Shown: positions 19,244-28,974 of the stretch, piece by piece | Layout of the letters: every line of letters begins with the position of its first letter | Numbering within the stretch: position 1 is the stretch's first letter | Source: BJHQ01 sp964654285 | GTDB lineage: Bacteria > Planctomycetota > UBA11346 | Assembly (NCBI GenBank): GCA_964654285.1 | Contig: CAZZJC010000002.1 | Coordinates: 167,012-231,011, forward strand | Direction of reading: 5' to 3' | DNA length: 64,000 bases | Translations under genes and position numbers: made by a program | The notes under the pieces: model-generated | The model's database searches: none | The model's input: the letters and a program-made list of their open reading frames with translations, nothing else | Told to the model about the DNA's origin: nothing

Positions 19244-20770
19244 CTAATACACGATCATGTGCATCTGGCCTTTGACCCCTGAACCAGACGGGGCGGTGGT
19301 CGTGGTCGTGATGGTATTCACATGGCAGTAATCAAACGTCGACGCGCCACGAACGGCCTGCACATGGCCATTGTTCGACGATGTTCCAAGGATCAGCGTG
19401 AATTCAAAAGAGATCGTCGAGTCTGCCTTGCATTGGAGGACTTTTCCCGGGGCGCCAACAATGGCCGCCGGCAGGCCGTCCGTGGCCGCGCTGCGTCCGA
19501 ATACCGACGAGGCGATTCCTGCCTGAACCTGCTGCATTTTTGCCGTCGAGTCGGCCAGGGACGAATCGCAGACCATGATCCCGCCGGTGGTCAGGCTGCC
19601 CCAATACTTGAACGTCGACCATTTCAAGTTGGTCTTGTCCCACCAAAGGAACGTGGACGGATCCGTGGTACCATCGACGGTGCCAACCGCAGCGGCGATG
19701 TCTTTCCCCAGCAACCATTTTGCATTGAATCGCGGGGCTTTTTCAAAGAAGGCGATTTGAACCGTGGTCGATCCAGACACGCTGATCGGGATCTGATCGG
19801 TCGTCGTGGTGTTGTCGCTCGCGGTCGTGATCGTGCGTACGCCATCAGTGATGCCGAACCCGGACAGCGTCGTCGGTTTGCTGGTGATGCTCGACCAGGC
19901 CGGGGTCATGGTCACGCTCGCAGATGCGGTCAACCTGCCTTGGGCATCCACGGTAAACGTGGCCACCTGGGTCGCGCTGCCGTAGGCCCCAGCACCCACC
20001 CCAGTGGTTGCCAGCTTGGCCGCCGTGACACTGGCGTCGGCAATCTTCGCGGTGGTCACACCCAAATCGGCAATTTTCGCCGTGGTCACACTCAGGTCGG
20101 CAAGTTTGGCGGTGGTGACATTCAGGTCTGCGATCTTCGCCGTCGTCACGGCATTGTCCGCCAGGGCGCCGGTCGGAACTTGCGCCCAGGTCAGGGATCC
20201 GCTGATGCGGAGAAAAGCGCGATCGTCGGCACCGGCCGTCACCGCCACCGGGACTGCTGTCGCGCTTCCGGCGTTGGCCATGACACTGGTGCCAGCGATG
20301 GGGTCGATGCCTGCGCCAGCGCCACCGCTGCGCATCACGCACAGGCTGTTGGTACTGTGATGCAGGACAATTCTGGGCGACGCGGTCGGCGCGGTGCTGG
20401 TCAGGGCACCGGGCGTGGCTGGATCCAGGTAGTAGTCGGTATGGTCGGCCAGGCCGGACAGGCAGAGTTCGCCCCAGATGACGACCAGCACGTCATCGGC
20501 GCCCACCACCTTGCCGACCACGCCGACCATTTCCGTGGCCTGTACGGCGGCGGCAGCGGCGACCACCCAGGCGGTGCCGTTCCAGCGTAGCACGGTGCCT
20601 GGTGCCCATCCGTGGGCGACGACATGCACCGCCAGGACCAGATTCGGGTCGCCCCGGTCGCCGGGGATCATGCGGCTGGGGATCGAGCGGATTTCGGCTT
20701 CCAGGGCCAATACCCGGTCAAGGAGTTCGGCCACCGAATTGCCCCGGCGGGAGGACAGCGGCAGGTTCAT
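19244..20770 (-). CDS. Tail fibre protein with short tandem repeats
   Basis: The 508-residue product has four to five 11-residue repeats around residues 200-255 (NAVTTAKIADL, NVTTAKLADL, SVTTAKIADL, GVTTAKIADA, SVTAAKL). These are the fibre repeats that form trimeric shafts. The segment TFTVDAQGRLTASASV that follows is common in phage fibres. The ATG at 20770 overlaps the hub stop by ATGA. The C-terminal 200 residues would form the tip. Confidence 0.75.
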   Translation of the reverse strand: MNLPLSSRRGNSVAELLDRVLALEAEIRSIPSRMIPGDRGDPNLVLAVHVVAHGWAPGTVLRWNGTAWVVAAAAAVQATEMVGVVGKVVGADDVLVVIWGELCLSGLADHTDYYLDPATPGALTSTAPTASPRIVLHHSTNSLCVMRSGGAGAGIDPIAGTSVMANAGSATAVPVAVTAGADDRAFLRISGSLTWAQVPTGALADNAVTTAKIADLNVTTAKLADLSVTTAKIADLGVTTAKIADASVTAAKLATTGVGAGAYGSATQVATFTVDAQGRLTASASVTMTPAWSSITSKPTTLSGFGITDGVRTITTASDNTTTTDQIPISVSGSTTVQIAFFEKAPRFNAKWLLGKDIAAAVGTVDGTTDPSTFLWWDKTNLKWSTFKYWGSLTTGGIMVCDSSLADSTAKMQQVQAGIASSVFGRSAATDGLPAAIVGAPGKVLQCKADSTISFEFTLILGTSSNNGHVQAVRGASTFDYCHVNTITTTTTAPSGSGVKGQMHMIVY

Positions 20771-22725
20771 GCGCTCTCCACGCTGATGGGTAGTCGTTCG
20801 ACGCTGAAGCTGGTGCCGTAGTTGGCCTCGTCGAAGTGCCAGGTGCGACGGGTGATGGTGCCATTCACCGGCTGACCATAGACCTTGTCGATGAAGGTTC
20901 CGGGCGCGAGCGTGTCGCCGGTCACCAGGGTGCCGCGCTGGGTCCAGGACGCAGATCCACCGACGCCCCCGTATCGGGCGACGAGTTGCGCCAACGCGGC
21001 ATAGGCCTGCGGGCGGTCGTCGCGGGTGATCAGGTCGGACGATTGCCGGTTCAGCGTCGATCCGTCGCTGGCGGCCTGCTTGGCGGTATCCTGAAGGACC
21101 GTCCACATTTCGATGTGGGGCAGGCGCTTCATCAAGATGCGCGGCAGATCGCGTGGCCAATCCTCGACCGGGCGGTACCACGCCAACACGAACGGCGCCC
21201 ATTCGCGCATGCCGACCGTGATCACCAGTTTCGCGTCGGTCCCGGTCAGCAGGCCTTGCAGCGTGGCGGCATCGCGCACACCGCTGCCCAGCATCACGCC
21301 GGTCTTGCCGCCCTCATTCCAGGGGATGACGTGAAAGCGTTCGGTGACATCGGTCCATTTTCCGCTGGCGTAGATGAACACGCAGGCGGCCTGGGGCGGC
21401 CCGTTCACGTCGCTGGTGAAACCAAGTCCGCATGGGCACGACCGCAGGATTTCCAGACCGGCCGGGGTCGGTGCCGTGCCGCCGAAAGTGCGCGATCCAT
21501 CCATGCCGGTCAGGTCGCCGGGCAGGGTGTTCGACAGACCATAGCCGTTGTTGGTGTCCTGGGCACCATTCCAGGTGGAATTGATGGCGAAGCGGCGCCA
21601 GACCTGTTCGGTCGCGGGTGTGCTGGGCACGGTGACCGTATCAGTGACCGTCCACCCGTCCGGTTGCAGGCTGGTCGTCGTATCAGCCGGATCGAACAGC
21701 AAGGAAATGGTCGACCGTGGCCGCGCCCCATGCAGCATGATCACGTCATAAAAATTCGGATCCGGCCGCACGATGGGCGGGGTGATGTCCAGGCCGGTCA
21801 GATCAACCACCGCCGGCGTTGCGGCCGGGATCGTCACCCCATGCACGGTCACCGCCGTGGCCGTGGTCGAGGTGATCACCAGGGTGGCGTTGGTGCCGCT
21901 GACCTTCACCCGCCAGATCAGGCCGCGCCCCGGATTGATCAACCGGTTGAGCGCATCCGCCATGGTCTGTCCATGCAGGTCGACACGTTCGGCGCGGAAG
22001 TCCAACAGGCTGGCGGTCGATGGATCAAGCGACCATGTCAGCAGGCTTCCGACGCTTTTCCCCAGGCCGACAATCGATGGCTGGGTGAACGCGGCCAGGA
22101 TGAAGTCGACGATCTGGCGCACCGTCCATGGTGTTCCCGACGAATCCCGTTGATGCACATACACCATCGCATTTTGCACCAGATAGGTGCTGGCGCTGCG
22201 GTCGCCGCCGGGCAGATCATTGAACACCGGGCATTCGAACAGATTCACGATGACGCTGCCGTTCCATTCATAACCCTCGAAAATCGCCAGCCGGTCGAGC
22301 ACGTCGCCCAGGCCGACCACGTCCCAGGACACGGTTCCGGAATCGATCGGGCTGCCGCTGGTCGAGGTTTGGCTCTGCCCCAGGTTCGTGCGCTCGCCGG
22401 TGTGCAGGACGCCGTACCAGATGGGGGAATAGGCCTTGCCGTCGATGGTCACCGACCCGGCAGGACTTGCCAGCAGGATGCGGATGTAGTCGCCGTCGAT
22501 CGGCTGCGGATAATCCGCCGATGACACCGCCTGGTTCGGTTGCCCCACCAAGCCCCAATCCTGAAGCAGGGTTCCCCCGCCCAGGATCTGACCAGCACCC
22601 TCGGCGAGATTGCCATCGATGCGCAGCCAATCGCAGGTGATCCAGCCGGAATCATCGGCAGGCCAATAGGATGCCCGCTGCACCAGGTGATTCTTCGCCA
22701 GGTACGTGGTGTTCGTGGTCGCCAT
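20767..22725 (-). CDS. Tail hub / baseplate protein
   Basis: This 652-residue protein is between the tape-measure block and the fibre. N-terminal strands (WITCDWLRIDG, YIRILLASPAGSVTIDG) and a central domain (LHGQTMADALNRLINPGRGLIW) resemble siphovirus tail-associated hub proteins. Two Cys are in EILRSCPCGLGF. Assignment rests on size, position and domain style; enzymatic activity was not seen. Confidence 0.6.
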   Translation of the reverse strand: MATTNTTYLAKNHLVQRASYWPADDSGWITCDWLRIDGNLAEGAGQILGGGTLLQDWGLVGQPNQAVSSADYPQPIDGDYIRILLASPAGSVTIDGKAYSPIWYGVLHTGERTNLGQSQTSTSGSPIDSGTVSWDVVGLGDVLDRLAIFEGYEWNGSVIVNLFECPVFNDLPGGDRSASTYLVQNAMVYVHQRDSSGTPWTVRQIVDFILAAFTQPSIVGLGKSVGSLLTWSLDPSTASLLDFRAERVDLHGQTMADALNRLINPGRGLIWRVKVSGTNATLVITSTTATAVTVHGVTIPAATPAVVDLTGLDITPPIVRPDPNFYDVIMLHGARPRSTISLLFDPADTTTSLQPDGWTVTDTVTVPSTPATEQVWRRFAINSTWNGAQDTNNGYGLSNTLPGDLTGMDGSRTFGGTAPTPAGLEILRSCPCGLGFTSDVNGPPQAACVFIYASGKWTDVTERFHVIPWNEGGKTGVMLGSGVRDAATLQGLLTGTDAKLVITVGMREWAPFVLAWYRPVEDWPRDLPRILMKRLPHIEMWTVLQDTAKQAASDGSTLNRQSSDLITRDDRPQAYAALAQLVARYGGVGGSASWTQRGTLVTGDTLAPGTFIDKVYGQPVNGTITRRTWHFDEANYGTSFSVERLPISVESA

Positions 22726-22726
22726 A

Positions 22727-23092
22727 TCAGTTCGGCCCGACCGACTGAGGTTGCAACGTCCATTTGCTGGTGATCTGCACCCCGCCGGTGATCAGCATGG
22801 CGTATTCGGTCACAACATTGACCACCAGCACATTGGGCCAGGTGACACCGAATTGATCGACCACGGTCTGATAGGTGCCGATCGTGCTGCGGGCCGCATC
22901 GCGGTAGGTTTCAGCGAAACTGACATCGGATCCCTGCACGATCGTGATCACTTCAGACTGCGGCGCTTCCCATCCGCCGTACTGGATGCCGACGCCATCG
23001 GTGCCGACGCGGCGGAAGGTCGTCGCGCGGCGGATGGCGCGTTGCAGGCGGCCGATGAAGACCGTCACGGTGGCGGTGCCGATACTGGGCAT
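22727..23092 (-). CDS. Minor tail protein candidate (tail tip)
   Basis: The 121-residue protein lies between the tape measure (3-base gap) and the hub (1-base gap), where siphoviruses encode small tail-tip proteins. It looks beta-rich (VITIVQGSDVSFAETYRDAA, MLITGGVQITSKW). No family was recognised. Confidence 0.55.
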   Translation of the reverse strand: MPSIGTATVTVFIGRLQRAIRRATTFRRVGTDGVGIQYGGWEAPQSEVITIVQGSDVSFAETYRDAARSTIGTYQTVVDQFGVTWPNVLVVNVVTEYAMLITGGVQITSKWTLQPQSVGPN

Positions 23093-23095
23093 CGA

Positions 23096-24361
23096 TCACT
23101 CCGGGCGGGGGCTGGGGTTGACGATCTGGACTTTCTGGATGCGGCGTTCCATCTCACGTTTCAGGTACTCTTCCTTGCGGATCTCGGCCTCGATGTCCTG
23201 GCTCTTGCTGGAGATCACCTGACGGAAACCACCATGGGTCAAGAAGGAATTCTCAAGGGTTTCATTCCACAAGCTGCTGTGCGCTGCGGCGGCGTCTTCT
23301 TGCAGTTTGCGGATCTTGTCTTCCTGCGCCTTGATCTGCTGCCGTTTTTCCCATTGGGGGTCGCGCAGTTTTTCCAATTCGGTCTGGGCGGCATTGCCGG
23401 CCAAGCCTCGTTCGGCCATGTCGCGCTTGTATTCGTTGGATTCGGTGTTGATGCGGTTGACGCGTTCCTGTTCGGCCGCCAGGGGCGACAGGGGCTTTTT
23501 GGGTGCCCAGAATGCGGCCGAGGTCTGGCCGATCTGCCTCCAGCCGTCGCCGAGTTCGGCCAGCATGGGGTCCATGCCGCGACCCAGCGCGATGGTGCGA
23601 CGGGCGGTTTCATCGGAATTGACCACGCCCCATTTGTTCAATCCCTGCATCATCGCGGGGGAACCCAGGATGCGGCTGGCGGCGTCGGCGCCGGTCATTT
23701 CGCCCGTTTTCGATGCGGCGATGGCGGCCAGTTCGACTCCAGCGCGGGCCTTGGCGCTGATCGGTTTTCCGTCCGGGCCGGTGGCGTGCAGCGTCTTCAG
23801 GCGGATCTGCTGCATGTCGGATTCGGCGATGCCATACTGCTTCGCCTTGTCTGCCACGTCCTTGACTGCACCGGGGCCGCCAGCGAATTCCAGGGCGCGG
23901 ACGGTGTTGGCGTCGGCCAGGCCCTGCTGCGCGGCGCCGGCCTGGCGGTCGGATCCGGCCTTCGCCGCTTCGTGCATCTTGTCGCGGATCTCCATCAATT
24001 TCCGGTTTTCGTCGATCGCGCGCTGGGTGGATCCGGTGATGTGGTCGATCGCCTTCGATAGCAGGTAGGCGCCGGCGGCAGCGGCGCCGAAAACCGGACC
24101 CATGCTGGCGAATCGGCCAATTGCCCCGGCCGATGCACCGAGTTCGCCTTTGAATTGCTCGACGACCTTGGAGGTCCGCTTGACCTTGGTTTCCATGCCG
24201 TCGAAATGCTGGGCAACCTGGCTTTGCATCGCGTTCGATTCGCCTTTGACGTTGCGGACTTCGGACCGCATCGCCTTCAGTTCGGACTGGACGGATTTCA
24301 GGGCGGCCAGGGACTGGCCGACCTGCATCTGGATCGTTGCGGTCAAGTCACCGTCGCTCAT
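23096..24361 (-). CDS. Tape measure protein
   Basis: The 421-residue protein is mostly helical, with an N-terminal coiled coil (VQSELKAMRSEVRNVKGES), a short hydrophobic stretch (FGAAAAGAYLLSKAI) and a Lys/Glu-rich helical C-terminus. It lies after the tail-tube genes, the usual tape-measure place. At about 0.15 nm per residue it would specify a tail near 60 nm. It overlaps the preceding gene by ATGA. Confidence 0.75.
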   Translation of the reverse strand: MSDGDLTATIQMQVGQSLAALKSVQSELKAMRSEVRNVKGESNAMQSQVAQHFDGMETKVKRTSKVVEQFKGELGASAGAIGRFASMGPVFGAAAAGAYLLSKAIDHITGSTQRAIDENRKLMEIRDKMHEAAKAGSDRQAGAAQQGLADANTVRALEFAGGPGAVKDVADKAKQYGIAESDMQQIRLKTLHATGPDGKPISAKARAGVELAAIAASKTGEMTGADAASRILGSPAMMQGLNKWGVVNSDETARRTIALGRGMDPMLAELGDGWRQIGQTSAAFWAPKKPLSPLAAEQERVNRINTESNEYKRDMAERGLAGNAAQTELEKLRDPQWEKRQQIKAQEDKIRKLQEDAAAAHSSLWNETLENSFLTHGGFRQVISSKSQDIEAEIRKEEYLKREMERRIQKVQIVNPSPRPE

Positions 24362-24963
24362 GCGGCACCGGTTGGGGCTGGGATGGCTTTGGGTGGCTCG
24401 GCCTGCATCAGGGCGATCAATTTGGCGAAGAAAATCTCATTTGCCCGCTTCAGGACAAATAATCCCTGATGGCGGGCGCGGGTCGCGATTTGCAGGAGTT
24501 CGCGGCGATAGATCGCTCCGAACGGCGCGCGGATCCGGTTCAAGGTGCCACGCGCACCCGGCAGGGTCAGGGTGGTCTGCACGGTGTTCGCATCGAATCG
24601 GGCGGTGGTGTTCCAGCCAACCTGGCGCACGCCGATGATGTCCCGGGTGTGCACGGTTCCCTTGTTGCCTGGGCTGACGTAGGGCAGGTTGCGACCGCTG
24701 AATTTCTTGGTCTTGTGTTTTTCATAACGTGCGCCGCGATGGGTCAGGCCCAGGACATCCCAGGCGCGCGGGCTGAAGCGCAGGCCCATACCGCCGTCCG
24801 GGCCTTTGTTGGCCATGAATTCCGCCCAGGCTTCGGCCTGGGCTGCCTTGGCCAGATCACGCAGCGTGCGCTGGGCAATGGCGCCAGGATGGGATTCCAG
24901 CCAGGCGATCAGGCCACTGGCCTGATCCGGTTGGCTGGTGACCAGGATGCGGCCTTCAGCCAT
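24358..24963 (-). CDS. Hypothetical tail assembly protein
   Basis: The 201-residue product starts at the ATG at 24963, eight bases inside the previous gene. It is basic, with TLRDLAKAAQAEAWAEFMAN and GALNRIRAPFGAIYRREL-like segments (the latter as RGTLNRIRAPFGAIYRREL). It sits between tail tube and tape measure, where chaperones such as gpG/gpT are encoded. No slippery frameshift site was evident in the overlap. Confidence 0.55.
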   Translation of the reverse strand: MAEGRILVTSQPDQASGLIAWLESHPGAIAQRTLRDLAKAAQAEAWAEFMANKGPDGGMGLRFSPRAWDVLGLTHRGARYEKHKTKKFSGRNLPYVSPGNKGTVHTRDIIGVRQVGWNTTARFDANTVQTTLTLPGARGTLNRIRAPFGAIYRRELLQIATRARHQGLFVLKRANEIFFAKLIALMQAEPPKAIPAPTGAA

Positions 24964-25663
24964 GGAACATCCATCCGGGTTCGTTGCGCGCGGTTTCGCT
25001 GACGCTGCCAGACGACGCGGGCTGGTGCGGGATCTCGGCGCCGGATGCGGCGAGCAGAATGGCGCCGGCCAGCGCATCGGTCAGCCATCCGCCAACCGAC
25101 AGTTCATGCTCGCTGATATGGTAGTTGATCTTCAGCAAGTCGATCGCGATGCGAGTGGTTTCGGCGTCGGGAACGATGTCGTCGACCGTCGCAATCTGGT
25201 TGGAAATGCGCAGCGCACCCAATAAGAAATGGCGCAACCGTTCAATGATGCCTTCGAGATGAACCGGCACCTGCCAGGTGTAGTCGCGGAATTCCAACGG
25301 AATGGCGGCCACGAATCCATGGCCTGGCTGCCAGCGCAGCAGGCGCGGCACCATCCAGGAATGGCCGTCCCTCGCGCCGGGGACGATCGGGCCCGGAATC
25401 GGTGCGATGCGGGCCAGGTGGTGCGGGGCGGCGTCGCCCAGGGCCACCCACCAGCTGGCGCGGGTCTTCTTCAGCAGCGGAGCGAGGGCCGGCACCCAGG
25501 CCTGCGCGCCGAACAGGTAGCCGCCGCGCTCGGCGTCGGTGGCATCCGCCGGGCCGATGCCAGCGGCGAGGCCGGCGCCACCCCGGTGGACCCAATGATC
25601 GTTGGGAATGCCGGTGGTGTTGTAGTACACCGGGAAGCGGATGGCGGTTTCGTCGGGCTGCAT
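24956..25663 (-). CDS. Hypothetical tail-region protein
   Basis: The 235-residue product has Trp-rich N-terminal and central parts (WVHRGGAGLAAGIGPADATD, DGHSWMVPRLLRWQPGHGF) and a helical C-terminus. It is directly downstream of the major tail gene. Not recognised; a tail-assembly role is positional inference only. Confidence 0.55.
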   Translation of the reverse strand: MQPDETAIRFPVYYNTTGIPNDHWVHRGGAGLAAGIGPADATDAERGGYLFGAQAWVPALAPLLKKTRASWWVALGDAAPHHLARIAPIPGPIVPGARDGHSWMVPRLLRWQPGHGFVAAIPLEFRDYTWQVPVHLEGIIERLRHFLLGALRISNQIATVDDIVPDAETTRIAIDLLKINYHISEHELSVGGWLTDALAGAILLAASGAEIPHQPASSGSVSETARNEPGWMFHG

Positions 25664-25708
25664 GGGGGTGCTCAGTTGGTTTTTCTGGCGTGTTTCAGGT
25701 CGCCGCGA

Positions 25709-26599
25709 TTAGGTCGTCACGATGGTGATCGGCTTCGTGGTGCCGTCGTAGCGGGCCAGGAATTCAAAGCGGCGCGTGGCCGGGCTGCCATGGGTGGCCG
25801 GGCGGGTGGTCTCGCGGATCATCGCGCCGGCGATCGTGACGGTGATGGTGCTGGCTCCGGTCACGGCGCCGAAGGCGCGCACGGTGAAGACCAGGACGAT
25901 GGTGCCGGTGGCGGAGGGTGACACCGACTGGTCCAGCGTTTCCAGACTGCCGCTGATCTCGATCGGGCCGCCGGCACCGGCGACGCGCATCAGGGTAGGA
26001 TAGGGCAGATCGAGCGAGAAGCAGTTCGTCTCGTCGTTGTTCTCGCCCTTGTGGGAAATGTTGACCTCGGCGCTGACCATGCTGGTCAGGGACTGGCCCC
26101 CGGCGGTGGCGCTGGTCAGGGCGTAGACCTCGACGCTGGTCGGGGCGGCGAGGGTTGGCACGAAGCTGGCGATCGGGTCGGTGGTGCCGTCGCTCGACAA
26201 GGCGAAGATGCTGGCGGCGGCTTCCAAGCCTTCACCGGCGGCCGACCAGGACAGTTTGTCGAGGTACACATGCCCGGCGGCGATGCGGCGGCCGATGTGG
26301 CCGCCGCCGGCGTACCCGGGCGCGGCGCTGGCCTGGGCGGCATAGATCAGGTCGGCGTTCGCCGTGATCGCCGCCATCGGCGCATCGGCGTTGGTCAGGA
26401 CGGACAGCAGCGTCTTGACCGCAACGGTGCTGAAACCGACCATCGGGGCCGCGCGCTTGAGCGACACGAAGGTTCGATGCAGGTTGCCGTCGCTGCCCAG
26501 CGATGCGAACTTTTCGCGCCGGTCGAGGGTATGTCCCTTGATGCCGGTGATGGTGGTCCCATTGATCGGAACGGCTTGCAGGGAATAGGCGGTGGGCAT
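25709..26599 (-). CDS. Major tail tube protein candidate
   Basis: The 296-residue, strongly beta-predicted, Ala/Thr-rich protein begins AYSLQAVPINGTTITGIKGH and ends FEFLARYDGTTKPITIVTT, in the style of tail-tube proteins. The position (after a tail-terminator candidate, before the tape measure) fits. Its length leaves room for an extra Ig-like domain. Confidence 0.6.
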   Translation of the reverse strand: MPTAYSLQAVPINGTTITGIKGHTLDRREKFASLGSDGNLHRTFVSLKRAAPMVGFSTVAVKTLLSVLTNADAPMAAITANADLIYAAQASAAPGYAGGGHIGRRIAAGHVYLDKLSWSAAGEGLEAAASIFALSSDGTTDPIASFVPTLAAPTSVEVYALTSATAGGQSLTSMVSAEVNISHKGENNDETNCFSLDLPYPTLMRVAGAGGPIEISGSLETLDQSVSPSATGTIVLVFTVRAFGAVTGASTITVTIAGAMIRETTRPATHGSPATRRFEFLARYDGTTKPITIVTT

Positions 26600-26611
26600 G
26601 GGGTGTCCTTC

Positions 26612-27136
26612 TTAGTAGTTGCGCCAGGTCAGGGCGATGGTGCCCACGGTCGCGCCGCGCAGTGGGCCGGTTTCTTCGGGCAGGGGCGCGATGGCGGGGG
26701 TTGCTTCACCTGCCGCTAGGCAGTTCGCAGTGCCGAATTGCGCTTTGATGTCGGATGCAATTCCGCCGACCGCGTTGGCGCAGCGTCGAATGCGTTCAGG
26801 CGGGGTATCGGCGACAGTCAGGGGGACGATAATCGCGATTTCCAGTTGGCCGGTGCGCTTGGTCCAGCCAAAGGCTACCGCATTGTCTTCATTGAAAAGG
26901 CGGGTCGTGATCTGGGCATAGGGCGGCGCGAGCGTGAACGCGGTGCCGTCTGTCGCGATGACCTTGCCGGGGCCGCCGGCCTGGCGCGGATCTCCGCCGT
27001 CCCATTCGACGATCTTGGACTTGGCAGCGGCAGTCGTGACGACCCCGAGCAGCGCCTGGAAGGTCGCGCTGTTCGCCAGCATGGTGATGGCGGCAGCCAT
27101 CACCTGGGCCTCGTAGCTGGTGTAGGCGACGGGCAT
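26612..27136 (-). CDS. Tail terminator / completion protein candidate
   Basis: The 174-residue protein starts at the ATG at 27136, two bases after the previous stop. An N-terminal helix (YEAQVMAAAITMLANSATFQ) followed by strands ending TVGTIALTWRNY resembles tail-terminator proteins. It lies just before the tail-tube gene. Confidence 0.55.
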   Translation of the reverse strand: MPVAYTSYEAQVMAAAITMLANSATFQALLGVVTTAAAKSKIVEWDGGDPRQAGGPGKVIATDGTAFTLAPPYAQITTRLFNEDNAVAFGWTKRTGQLEIAIIVPLTVADTPPERIRRCANAVGGIASDIKAQFGTANCLAAGEATPAIAPLPEETGPLRGATVGTIALTWRNY

Positions 27137-27138
27137 CG

Positions 27139-27840
27139 TCAGGCCTTGGGTGGTGCAGTCGGTGACGGAAGGTCGATCAGGTCGATGAGTTCCGCGATCT
27201 GGCGACGGTGGTGCAGCGACCAGACCACGATCGCCAGCACCAGCGCGACGCCGAGCAGGATCAGCAGCCAGGTGAACGCGGCACCGTAGAGGGCCACGAC
27301 GAGGCCGCTGCCAGCGAGGAGCAGACCCAGGAACGCCCCGGTCTTCGCGTCGATGAGCTTCGCGGTGATGCCTCCGATCAGGATGCCGAGGACGATGCCG
27401 GCGGCGCCGGCGATGCGGGTGATCATGCGCCACCAGCGATCGTCGGCGGCCTGGGCCTCGGCCGCGCGTTCGCTGGCTGCGCGTTTCGCAGCCGCTGCTG
27501 CATCTGCCTCGGCTTCATCCGCCACGCGGTGCAGGGCGGCGGCAACGGCGCTGGCGCTGGCGGCCTCAACCCGGGCGTCAGCGGCGCGGCGGATGAGTTC
27601 AGGCGTGGGGGTGGCGATGGCCTGGCGTTCGAGTTCCTGCGCCTTGGCCTGCTTCGCGGCGGCTTCGACGGCAGCGGTGTCAGCGGCGCGGTTGTCGGTC
27701 TCGGCGCGGGCGGTGGCGGTCGCGGCCTGGGCCTGGGCGGTGCCGGGGCGGGGTGCCGATTCGGCGCAGGACGTGAGCAGGGTCAGGCAGCCGACGAGCG
27801 CGGCGAGGATCGTGGTGACGTACAGGATTCGAAGTTTCAT
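27139..27840 (-). CDS. Lipoprotein-like membrane protein (lysis or envelope candidate)
   Basis: The 233-residue product has a lipobox signal (LVGCLTLLTSC), then a long Ala-rich coiled coil (about residues 30-140), then hydrophobic helices (AGAAGIVLGILIGGITAKL, GAFLGLLLAGSGLVVALYGA, LLILLGVALVLAIVVW). It pairs with the next small TM/coiled-coil gene. Holin or spanin function is possible from position and topology but not shown. Confidence 0.6.
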   Translation of the reverse strand: MKLRILYVTTILAALVGCLTLLTSCAESAPRPGTAQAQAATATARAETDNRAADTAAVEAAAKQAKAQELERQAIATPTPELIRRAADARVEAASASAVAAALHRVADEAEADAAAAAKRAASERAAEAQAADDRWWRMITRIAGAAGIVLGILIGGITAKLIDAKTGAFLGLLLAGSGLVVALYGAAFTWLLILLGVALVLAIVVWSLHHRRQIAELIDLIDLPSPTAPPKA

Positions 27841-27844
27841 GGCG

Positions 27845-28183
27845 TCATTTCTTCCGCAGTTCGCGTTGGATCTCGGCGAGCGTTGTCTGGATCTGGGCGA
27901 GCTGGGCCTGGATCGACTGCGCCGCCTGAGCGGCGATCTCGGCGACTTGCTTGTCGCGTTCGCGGCTGCTGCGATCGATCTCTTCCAGGCGCTGAGACTG
28001 CACCGCGTCGATGGTGCAGATGTCGTTGATCTTGTTGGTCGCCCAGACCCCCCAGGTGAGGATCCCCGCGCCGATCAATGCTGCCCCCGCTGCGACGATC
28101 CGCTGCTTGTCGGCCGACCAGGATCCGGTGCGGGTCTCGATCGCGGGCTGGGCGACGGGTTCGGGGTGCGGGCGGTGCGTCAC
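27845..28183 (-). CDS. Small TM plus coiled-coil protein (holin/spanin-like)
   Basis: The 112-residue product has one TM segment (IVAAGAALIGAGILTWGVW) followed by a coiled coil (RSSRERDKQVAEIAAQAAQ and TTLAEIQRELRKK). This layout occurs in inner-membrane spanins. It is four bases upstream of the lipoprotein-like gene, so together they could be a spanin pair. No endolysin was identified beside them. Confidence 0.55.
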   Translation of the reverse strand: MTHRPHPEPVAQPAIETRTGSWSADKQRIVAAGAALIGAGILTWGVWATNKINDICTIDAVQSQRLEEIDRSSRERDKQVAEIAAQAAQSIQAQLAQIQTTLAEIQRELRKK

Positions 28184-28184
28184 G

Positions 28185-28394
28185 TCAGCGACCTTTCGGG
28201 GTCAGGGCGGTGGTCTCTTCCTGCGCGCGCTTGCGGCGCAGGGCGGCGATCTCTTTCGATCGCGCCAGATTCTCATGCACCAGCGCTTCGCAGCGGCGCT
28301 GCAGGCTGGCGATCGTTTCCGTCTTGCGCGCGATCTCGGCCTTGAGGCGGCCGATCGCGTCCTCGCTGGCTATGGAGGTGTCGATGCGGCTCAT
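28185..28394 (-). CDS. Small coiled-coil phage protein
   Basis: A 69-residue charged helical protein (GRLKAEIARKTETIASLQRR and ENLARSKEIAALRRKRAQE). It overlaps the previous gene by ATGA and ends one base before the next. Function unknown. Confidence 0.6.
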   Translation of the reverse strand: MSRIDTSIASEDAIGRLKAEIARKTETIASLQRRCEALVHENLARSKEIAALRRKRAQEETTALTPKGR

Positions 28395-28618
28395 CCGTGC
28401 ACCTGCGCACGATCGTCCCCTGGGACCGTGGGCGACCCGCCCGCTGCGGTCGAGGCGGCCGGGTCGGCCGCGGGCCCGGGATGGGTGAGCGCCTTCGCCA
28501 GGGCGTCGCCGTGCGGGGTGGCGAGGTCGGCATAGATCGCCCGCTTGTCGGCGGGCAGGTCGGCCAGCGCACGCTGGAAGATCAACGCGAACTGCTGAAG
28601 GTGGTCGAGCGGTCTCAT
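28391..28618 (-). CDS. Small hypothetical phage protein
   Basis: The 75-residue product runs from the ATG at 28618, coupled by ATGA to the preceding gene, to a stop coupled by ATGA to the next. It begins RPLDHLQQFALIFQRALADL and has a Pro/Ala-rich tail. Overlap on both sides supports translation. Function unknown. Confidence 0.6.
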   Translation of the reverse strand: MRPLDHLQQFALIFQRALADLPADKRAIYADLATPHGDALAKALTHPGPAADPAASTAAGGSPTVPGDDRAQVHG

Positions 28619-28974
28619 GGGATCACCTGGGGCTGCGGGACGAGCGTCCCCCGGACGAGATCCAGGGCGACGGCGCGGATCAGGCCGAGCGCCTGCGCCA
28701 CGCGGGGGTCGTGGATGATGTCGGCGACATCGACGGAGACGGACGGACGGGTGCTGGCGGTAGGGATCTCGTTGCCGTGGGCATCCAGCACCGCCTCGCC
28801 ATCGCGGGCGAGCGACGCGCGCACCGGCACGCTGATCCGCCACCTGTCGGTCAGGCCGTACTCGAGCGGCAGGGGCTTGCTGCCCTGGCGCGTGATCTCT
28901 ACGGCATCGACCCATACCCAGGCCTGGATGGATCCATCTGGCGTGATGTTGTCGATGATGTCGGGGGTGTTCAC
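28615..28974 (-). CDS. Hypothetical phage protein
   Basis: The 119-residue product is coupled by ATGA to the fibre-like gene upstream and the small gene downstream. It begins NTPDIIDNITPDGSIQAWVW and ends with helices. It may be a tail-fibre chaperone by position. Not recognised. Confidence 0.55.
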   Translation of the reverse strand: MNTPDIIDNITPDGSIQAWVWVDAVEITRQGSKPLPLEYGLTDRWRISVPVRASLARDGEAVLDAHGNEIPTASTRPSVSVDVADIIHDPRVAQALGLIRAVALDLVRGTLVPQPQVIP